A stretch of 64,000 bases of DNA from JABFSM01 sp963762545. GTDB lineage: Bacteria; Gemmatimonadota; Gemmatimonadetes; Gemmatimonadales; GWC2-71-9. Position 1 is the stretch's first letter. Every line of letters starts with the position of its first letter. Of the stretch, positions 59,278 to 64,000 are shown in pieces. The DNA is taken from positions 372,001 through 436,000 of the forward strand of contig CAVXLC010000003.1 in assembly GCA_963762545.1 (NCBI GenBank). Direction: 5' to 3'. The notes beneath the pieces were generated by a model. It did no database searches, had not been told where the DNA came from, and saw nothing but the letters and a program-made list of their open reading frames with translations. Made by a program: the position numbers and the translations under genes.

Positions 59278-61917
59278 AGGCGTCACCGGCACGCTCTCGG
59301 CGAGCAGATCGTCCAGCGCCGCGGCCAATGCGTCGGGTGAAAACGGTTTGTGCAGGAAAGCCTGGTGCTGCTGTCCCCGGACTTCATCGCTCAATTCGTC
59401 CCCGGTGTAGCCGGAGAGAAACAGGACCGGCAGGTCCGGCCGCCGGAGCCGGAGCCGTCCCACCAGCTCCCGTCCCCCCATCCCGGGCATCACCACGTCG
59501 GACACCACCGCGTCGATGCGGGGACTGCCGGCATCGAGGTGCGCCAGCGCTTCGGTGCCGTTCCGCGCCTCGAGGACCGCGTAGGCGAAGTCTTCCAGGA
59601 TCCGCCGAGTCAGCTGGCGGACGCCATCGTCGTCCTCGACCAGCAGCACCGTATGTCTCCGCCGCCGGTTCGGACGCGGCGACCCCGCGGATGGCGTCTC
59701 GGCGGTGGCGACGGCGTCCTTGGCGAGCCGGGGAAGGAAGACTCGGAAGGTGGTGCCAGCCCCAACCTGGCTCTCGACCGTGATGGCCCCGCTGCTCTGT
59801 TGCACGATCCCGTACACGGTGGACAGGCCCAGCCCGGTGCCCTCGCCCAAAGGCTTGGTGGTGAAGAACGGCTCGAAGATCTTGGCCTGGGTCTCCTGGT
59901 CGATACCGGTGCCGGTGTCGGCGACGCGGAGGACGATGTAGTCGCCCGGGGGGACACCCTGGGTGGCCGGCTCGTCGCGCGGGGTGCTGATCACCATCCG
60001 CGCGGTGTTGAGGGTGAGCGTTCCGCCCTCCGGCATCGCGTCGCGGGCATTGACGGCCAGATTGAGCAATACCTGCTCGAGCTGCCCGGGATCGGCCCGC
60101 ACCAGGCCGAGATCGGGACCCCGCACGGTGACGATGGAGATGTTCTCGCCGATGACCCGGCGCAGCATCTGCTCCATCTCGTGGACCAGCGCGTTCAGAT
60201 CCACTTCGCGGGGCACCAGCACCTGCCGCCGGCTCAGGGCCAGGAGCTGCCGGGTGAGCGCGGTGGCCCGGTCGGCGGCGCGGCGGATTTCCCGCACCTC
60301 GCCGAAGCGGGGGTCGCCGTCGGCCAGCTCGCGGGAAAGCACGTCGGCGTAGCCGCGGATCACCGTGAGGAGGTTGTTGAAGTCGTGGGCGACCCCCCCG
60401 GCCAGGCGGCCCAGGCTGTCCATTTTCTGGGACTGGAGCAACTCCTCCTCCAGCCGCCTCCGCTCCGTGATGTCGATAATCACGCCGTTCCACACCACCT
60501 GGCCCGGCGTCGCCGCGGCGATCGCGGTGGCGATATCCCGAAGCCAGCGCACCCGTTCCCCCGGCACCCGCAGCCGGAAGTCGAAGCTCCAGGGCTCCAG
60601 CGTCGTCGAAGCGCGGCCGAACTGGGCGAACATCGCCGCCCGGTCCTCGGGGTCCATATGGGTCCACGCCCTGGCGGCATCGGTCAGGATCTCCGCCGCG
60701 CTGGCGCCCAGCAGCTCCCGAGCGCCTTCGCTCACGAACACAAACCGCTCGTCGGCGCCGGGGCCCACGACGTACTGGTAGACGACACCGGGCACCGCCG
60801 CGGTGATGCGGTTCAGCTGCTCTTCCCGCTCGCGGAGCGCCTGCTGCGCCGCGTACTGGTCGGTGATGTCGGCGAGGGAGAGCACCACGGCGGTGATGAG
60901 TCCGCCGGCATTCCGGAGCGGCGCAGCGTTGACCGAGACAATCACCCGCTTCCCGTCGGGGTGCATCACGGCGAACCGCGCATCCGTGACCGGCTCTCCG
61001 GTGCGCACCACCCGCCGGGCGGGGCGCGCGTCGGCCGGCAGCGGCGTGCCGTCCAGATTCACCAGCCGCCACCCGGCCGGCAGGTCGGTGCCGCTGGCCA
61101 GCTCCTCCCGGGTGAGGCCGAGCACCGCCTCGGCGCTGGGATTGAGGAAGATCACCTGGCCAATCGGGTTCACGACCATGATCCCCGCGACGCTGGTGGT
61201 CAGCACCCCGTCGAGCAGATCGCGCTCGGCCCGGATCGCCGCCTCCGACCGGCGCCGCTCGGTGATGTCCCGGACAATGGCCTGAGCCAGCCCGTCCGCG
61301 GTGCGCCGGACGCTCAGCTCGGCGATGAAGGTCGAGCCGTCCTTCCGCTGCAGGCGCCGCTCCCGGATCACCATCGAGTTGCGGAGCAGCTCGTCCCAGC
61401 CCAGGGGCGTCCGCTCCAGTTCACCCGGCTCATAGAGGCTCGACAGGGGAAGCTGGAGCAGCTCCGGCTGGGTATAGCCCATCATCTCGCAGATCCGCTG
61501 GTTCACCAGCACCAGCTGGCCATCGGGCCGGGCCAGCACGATGCCGTCGGACGCCTGCTCCAGAATGTGGCGGTAGCGGGTCTCGCTCTCGAGCAGGACG
61601 GCTTCACGGCGGGAGGCGGCATCGCGCTCCCACTGCAGCCGCCAGCCCAGCACGTCGGCCAGCGCAAAGACGCCTACCCGCAGCAGGATGCCCGCCCCGA
61701 CGGTCGGCACGATCACGACGATCGCCACCAGGATGATGACCTGCGCCAGCACGGTGGGGCCCACCCCCACGAAGAGGAGGGTGACCAGCGTCACGAACCA
61801 GGGCGGCAGGTAGGGCGCGTTGCGCGCGACGCCCGGGAACAGCGCCAACACCAGCACCGCCGCGGCGGCGAGGAGCAGCGCGGTGAGGTACCGGAATCGG
61901 AGCGAAGCCGGGCTCAT
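59269..61917 (-). CDS. Membrane hybrid histidine kinase with three PAS domains and a receiver
   Basis: 882 aa. Three to four N-terminal membrane helices (residues about 5-95) precede PAS domains near 110-230, 235-360 and 370-490. HisKA follows with the phospho-acceptor His in LAGGVAHDFNNLLTVIRGY near residue 509. HATPase_c has LNLAVNARDAMPEGG and GTGLGLSTVYGIVQQ. A C-terminal receiver carries VLLVEDDDGV and the phospho-Asp in VVSDVVMPGMGGREL near 806. The ATG at 61917 is 4 nt after the amidase stop. No DNA-binding domain: phosphate must pass to another protein, not in the window. Confidence 0.93.
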   Translation of the reverse strand: MSPASLRFRYLTALLLAAAAVLVLALFPGVARNAPYLPPWFVTLVTLLFVGVGPTVLAQVIILVAIVVIVPTVGAGILLRVGVFALADVLGWRLQWERDAASRREAVLLESETRYRHILEQASDGIVLARPDGQLVLVNQRICEMMGYTQPELLQLPLSSLYEPGELERTPLGWDELLRNSMVIRERRLQRKDGSTFIAELSVRRTADGLAQAIVRDITERRRSEAAIRAERDLLDGVLTTSVAGIMVVNPIGQVIFLNPSAEAVLGLTREELASGTDLPAGWRLVNLDGTPLPADARPARRVVRTGEPVTDARFAVMHPDGKRVIVSVNAAPLRNAGGLITAVVLSLADITDQYAAQQALREREEQLNRITAAVPGVVYQYVVGPGADERFVFVSEGARELLGASAAEILTDAARAWTHMDPEDRAAMFAQFGRASTTLEPWSFDFRLRVPGERVRWLRDIATAIAAATPGQVVWNGVIIDITERRRLEEELLQSQKMDSLGRLAGGVAHDFNNLLTVIRGYADVLSRELADGDPRFGEVREIRRAADRATALTRQLLALSRRQVLVPREVDLNALVHEMEQMLRRVIGENISIVTVRGPDLGLVRADPGQLEQVLLNLAVNARDAMPEGGTLTLNTARMVISTPRDEPATQGVPPGDYIVLRVADTGTGIDQETQAKIFEPFFTTKPLGEGTGLGLSTVYGIVQQSSGAITVESQVGAGTTFRVFLPRLAKDAVATAETPSAGSPRPNRRRRHTVLLVEDDDGVRQLTRRILEDFAYAVLEARNGTEALAHLDAGSPRIDAVVSDVVMPGMGGRELVGRLRLRRPDLPVLFLSGYTGDELSDEVRGQQHQAFLHKPFSPDALAAALDDLLAESVPVTPST

Positions 61918-61921
61918 CGGC

Positions 61922-63676
61922 TCAGGCAAACTTCTGGGGCCGTCGGTGATGGAAATCGGTGGCCGCCTGGTAGGCCTCTCCCACGGAGAGCAGGTCGGCC
62001 TCGCCGAACAGCCGACCGATGAAGGAGAGCGATACCGGCGTCCCGTCGGGATTGAATCCGTTCGGCATCACCAGCGCGGGATGACCGGTCAGATTGGTGG
62101 CGATCAGCACGTTGCCCGCGAATGAGGGCGTCACGAACACATCCACCGGGTCCATCATCTCGTCCATCTTCTGCATGAGCAGGGTCCGGATCCGGTTGGC
62201 CTGGATGTACTCGACCGCCGGAATGAACCGGGAGGTGCGGAAGGTGTTGGGCCAGGCGATCCGGGTCTGCAGCACCATCTGGTCGTCCTTGCCGCTGCGG
62301 GTCAGGTCGTCGAAGGCGGCGGCGGCTTCCGCGGTGAGGATGATCCGGAGCGCGCCGATCGGCAGGTCGGCGGGGAGCTCGACCGGGATCAGGTCGACCC
62401 CCAGGCCGCGCAGCACGTCCAGCGCCTGGTTGTCGAATGCCTTGGTCAGGTGATCCGCCTCGAACCCGCTTTTCAGGTAACCGATCCGGAGACCCTTCAA
62501 GCCCCGCGATGGGGACCAGGCGAACGGTCGGTCGGAGACGGTGGGGTCCTTGCCGTCGGGACCGTAGATCGCCCCCAACACCAGTCCGCAATCGGTCGCG
62601 CTGCGGCAGAGCGGGCCCAGCTTGTCCATGGTCCACGAGAGCGCCATGGCTCCGTGACGGCTGACCCGGCCGAAGGTAGGCCGGAGGCCGGTGACCCCGC
62701 AGCGGGTCGAGGGGGAGACGATGGACCCGAGGGTCTCGCTTCCGATGGCGAAGGCCACGCACCCCGCCGCGGTGGCGGAGGCGGGGCCGGCCGAGGAGCC
62801 GCTCGAGCCCTGCTCGGTCTTCCAGGGATTCTTGGTGGTGCCGCCGAACCAGACATCCCCCTGGGCAAACTCGCCCAGGGAGAGCTTGGCCACCAGGATG
62901 GCGCCGGCCGCGTCGAGCCGCTCGACGACCGTGGCGGGCTCGGACAGCATCTGGTTCCGGAAGATTGGCGAGCCCCATGTCGTGGGGTACCCCGGGACGG
63001 CCAGCAGATCCTTCCCGCCCCAGGGAATCCCGTGCAGCGGACCGCGGTACTTGCCTCTCTTGAGCTCCAGATCCGCCGTGCGGGCCTGCTCCAGGGCCCG
63101 GTCTTCGGTCAGGGTGATGACGCTCAGGAGCTCACCGTCGTACCGTTTGAATCGATCCAGCGACTGCCGGGTGAGCTCCGTCGCCGTGACCTTTCCGGCC
63201 CGCAGCAATGCGCCGAGCTCCGCCACGCCCGCGAAAGCCAGATCTGCCTCCGTCGATGGTCTGACGGGCGCCGCGGCCCGCCGGGGCGCCGGCGCCGCAG
63301 CGGGGCGCTTCGACGCCCGGGGCAAGGACTTGATTCCCCCCAGCAGCGGATCGAAGCGAATCGCCGGCAGCACCGCATTGTCCAGCATGACCTTCCGGAT
63401 CCCGGCATACGCGGCGAGGGCCGAGTTGAGGCCATCCAGCATCATGTCGCGCTTGGCGTCGGTGAACTCGAGTCCGGCCACCGTCTCCGCGGCGACCAGC
63501 ATGTCCCTGGTGATCTTGGGCGGGGCCTGGGGCGCCTGGGTCCCCTGCCCCGCCAGCGCGGGTGCCGCGCGCTTCCAGAGGGTGGACGGCAGGCGGCCAC
63601 CGCCCAGTCCCACGGCGGAACAGAGTCCCATGAACGTCCGGCGGTCGATCCCTGCGGGTACGCCCGGTATCGGCAT
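61922..63676 (-). CDS. Tat-exported amidase-signature enzyme
   Basis: 584 aa. The N-terminus has a twin-arginine signal (GIDRRTFMGLCSAVGLGGG). An AS-family amidase occupies about 165-580: the lysine of the Ser-cisSer-Lys triad in GIPWGGKDLLAVPG, the Gly/Ser-rich stretch QGSSGSSAGPASATAAG with the cis-Ser, and the nucleophile Ser in SIVSPSTRCGVTGLRPTFG. Substrate unknown; the export signal argues against a GatA role in tRNA charging. It is coupled to the downstream hybrid histidine kinase (4-nt gap). Divergent from ftcD across 56 bp containing TAGATTAG. Confidence 0.9.
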   Translation of the reverse strand: MPIPGVPAGIDRRTFMGLCSAVGLGGGRLPSTLWKRAAPALAGQGTQAPQAPPKITRDMLVAAETVAGLEFTDAKRDMMLDGLNSALAAYAGIRKVMLDNAVLPAIRFDPLLGGIKSLPRASKRPAAAPAPRRAAAPVRPSTEADLAFAGVAELGALLRAGKVTATELTRQSLDRFKRYDGELLSVITLTEDRALEQARTADLELKRGKYRGPLHGIPWGGKDLLAVPGYPTTWGSPIFRNQMLSEPATVVERLDAAGAILVAKLSLGEFAQGDVWFGGTTKNPWKTEQGSSGSSAGPASATAAGCVAFAIGSETLGSIVSPSTRCGVTGLRPTFGRVSRHGAMALSWTMDKLGPLCRSATDCGLVLGAIYGPDGKDPTVSDRPFAWSPSRGLKGLRIGYLKSGFEADHLTKAFDNQALDVLRGLGVDLIPVELPADLPIGALRIILTAEAAAAFDDLTRSGKDDQMVLQTRIAWPNTFRTSRFIPAVEYIQANRIRTLLMQKMDEMMDPVDVFVTPSFAGNVLIATNLTGHPALVMPNGFNPDGTPVSLSFIGRLFGEADLLSVGEAYQAATDFHHRRPQKFA

Positions 63677-63732
63677 CTGGGTGGTCCTCTGATAGATTAG
63701 TGCCGCACTACCCCCTCTACCTGCGATCGCCC

Positions 63733-64000
63733 ATGTCCGCGTTGATCGAGTGCGTTCCGAATTTCAGTGCGGGGCGAGACCTCGATGTCGTGCGGCAAAT
63801 TACCGCCCGCATCGAATCGGTTGAAGGGGTAACGCTCCTCCACGTCGATTCCGGCAGGGCCACCAACCGGACGGTGGTGACGTTGGCCGGGGAGCCGGGT
63901 CCGGTGGTCGAGGCCGCCTTCCGGGCGATCGCTGCGGCGGCGGAGCTGATCGACATGCGCCAGCACACCGGGGCCCACCCCCGGATGGGGGCGACGGATG
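63733..64000 (+). CDS. ftcD: Glutamate formiminotransferase, N-terminal part (runs off the window)
   Basis: 89 codons are visible. MSALIECVPNFSAGRDLDVV and RQHTGAHPRMGATD are diagnostic for the FtcD formiminotransferase N-subdomain, which moves the formimino group of formiminoglutamate to tetrahydrofolate in histidine degradation. Whether the cyclodeaminase domain is fused cannot be seen. Divergent from the amidase gene; no other hut gene is in the window. Confidence 0.93.
   Translation, partial: MSALIECVPNFSAGRDLDVVRQITARIESVEGVTLLHVDSGRATNRTVVTLAGEPGPVVEAAFRAIAAAAELIDMRQHTGAHPRMGATD

Overview
The window is 64 kb of GC-rich, gene-dense chromosomal DNA, almost all coding, with no tRNA, rRNA, CRISPR array, phage or insertion sequence that I can see. 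It looks like a Gemmatimonadota (FCB group) genome or metagenome bin. The grounds are several Ser/Thr kinases with beta-propeller or TPR tails, a secreted PIG-L deacetylase, a short primary-type sigma factor of Bacteroidetes-like size, GH57 glycogen enzymes, and promoters resembling the Bacteroidetes -7 box TAnnTTTG placed 3-7 nt before the start codon. The taxonomic call is inference from content.

Layout. 1-2.8 kb: speA (cut by the window edge), an SRPBCC-epimerase fusion and queC. 2.9-7.6 kb: a membrane Ser/Thr kinase translationally coupled to a SARP-type AAA regulator. 7.8-10.9 kb: an OPT transporter and an exported metallo-beta-lactamase-fold hydrolase. 11.0-13.7 kb: a propeller-tailed kinase followed by a remnant of a second kinase gene. 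13.9-18.4 kb: queE, a degenerate SpoT-like HD protein, a diguanylate cyclase and a coupled pseudokinase-kinase. 18.6-19.1 kb: cold shock protein and IF-1. 19.3-29.1 kb: an eight-gene minus-strand operon (DUF971 protein, small membrane protein, secreted PIG-L protein, Fe-type ABC importer, MFS exporter, M3 peptidase). 29-33 kb: aconitase and the sigma factor. 33-36 kb: split NAD(P) transhydrogenase. 36-42 kb: thrB, thrC, a microprotein and two alkaline-phosphatase-superfamily proteins. 42-45 kb: cysD and a three-part CysN/CysC. 45-47 kb: a peroxiredoxin with an in-frame TGA at its catalytic position (predicted selenocysteine) behind a PQQ-type sugar dehydrogenase. 47-56 kb: ettA and a glycogen cluster (glgP, glgA, two GH57 enzymes). 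56-59 kb: an exported beta-rich protein and aguB-aguA. 59-63.7 kb: a hybrid histidine kinase and a Tat-exported amidase. The start of ftcD closes the window.

Together the genes cover polyamine synthesis from arginine (speA, aguA, aguB), part of the 7-deazaguanine pathway (queC, queE), threonine synthesis, sulfate activation, glycogen turnover, NADPH balance and a dense signalling block. The strongest novelty candidates are the Sec-peroxiredoxin with a hairpin starting at its UGA, the tandem pseudokinase-kinase coupled to a GGDEF protein, and CysN fused to both a degenerate and an intact APS kinase domain. Most operons are tightly coupled by 4-nt stop/start overlaps.
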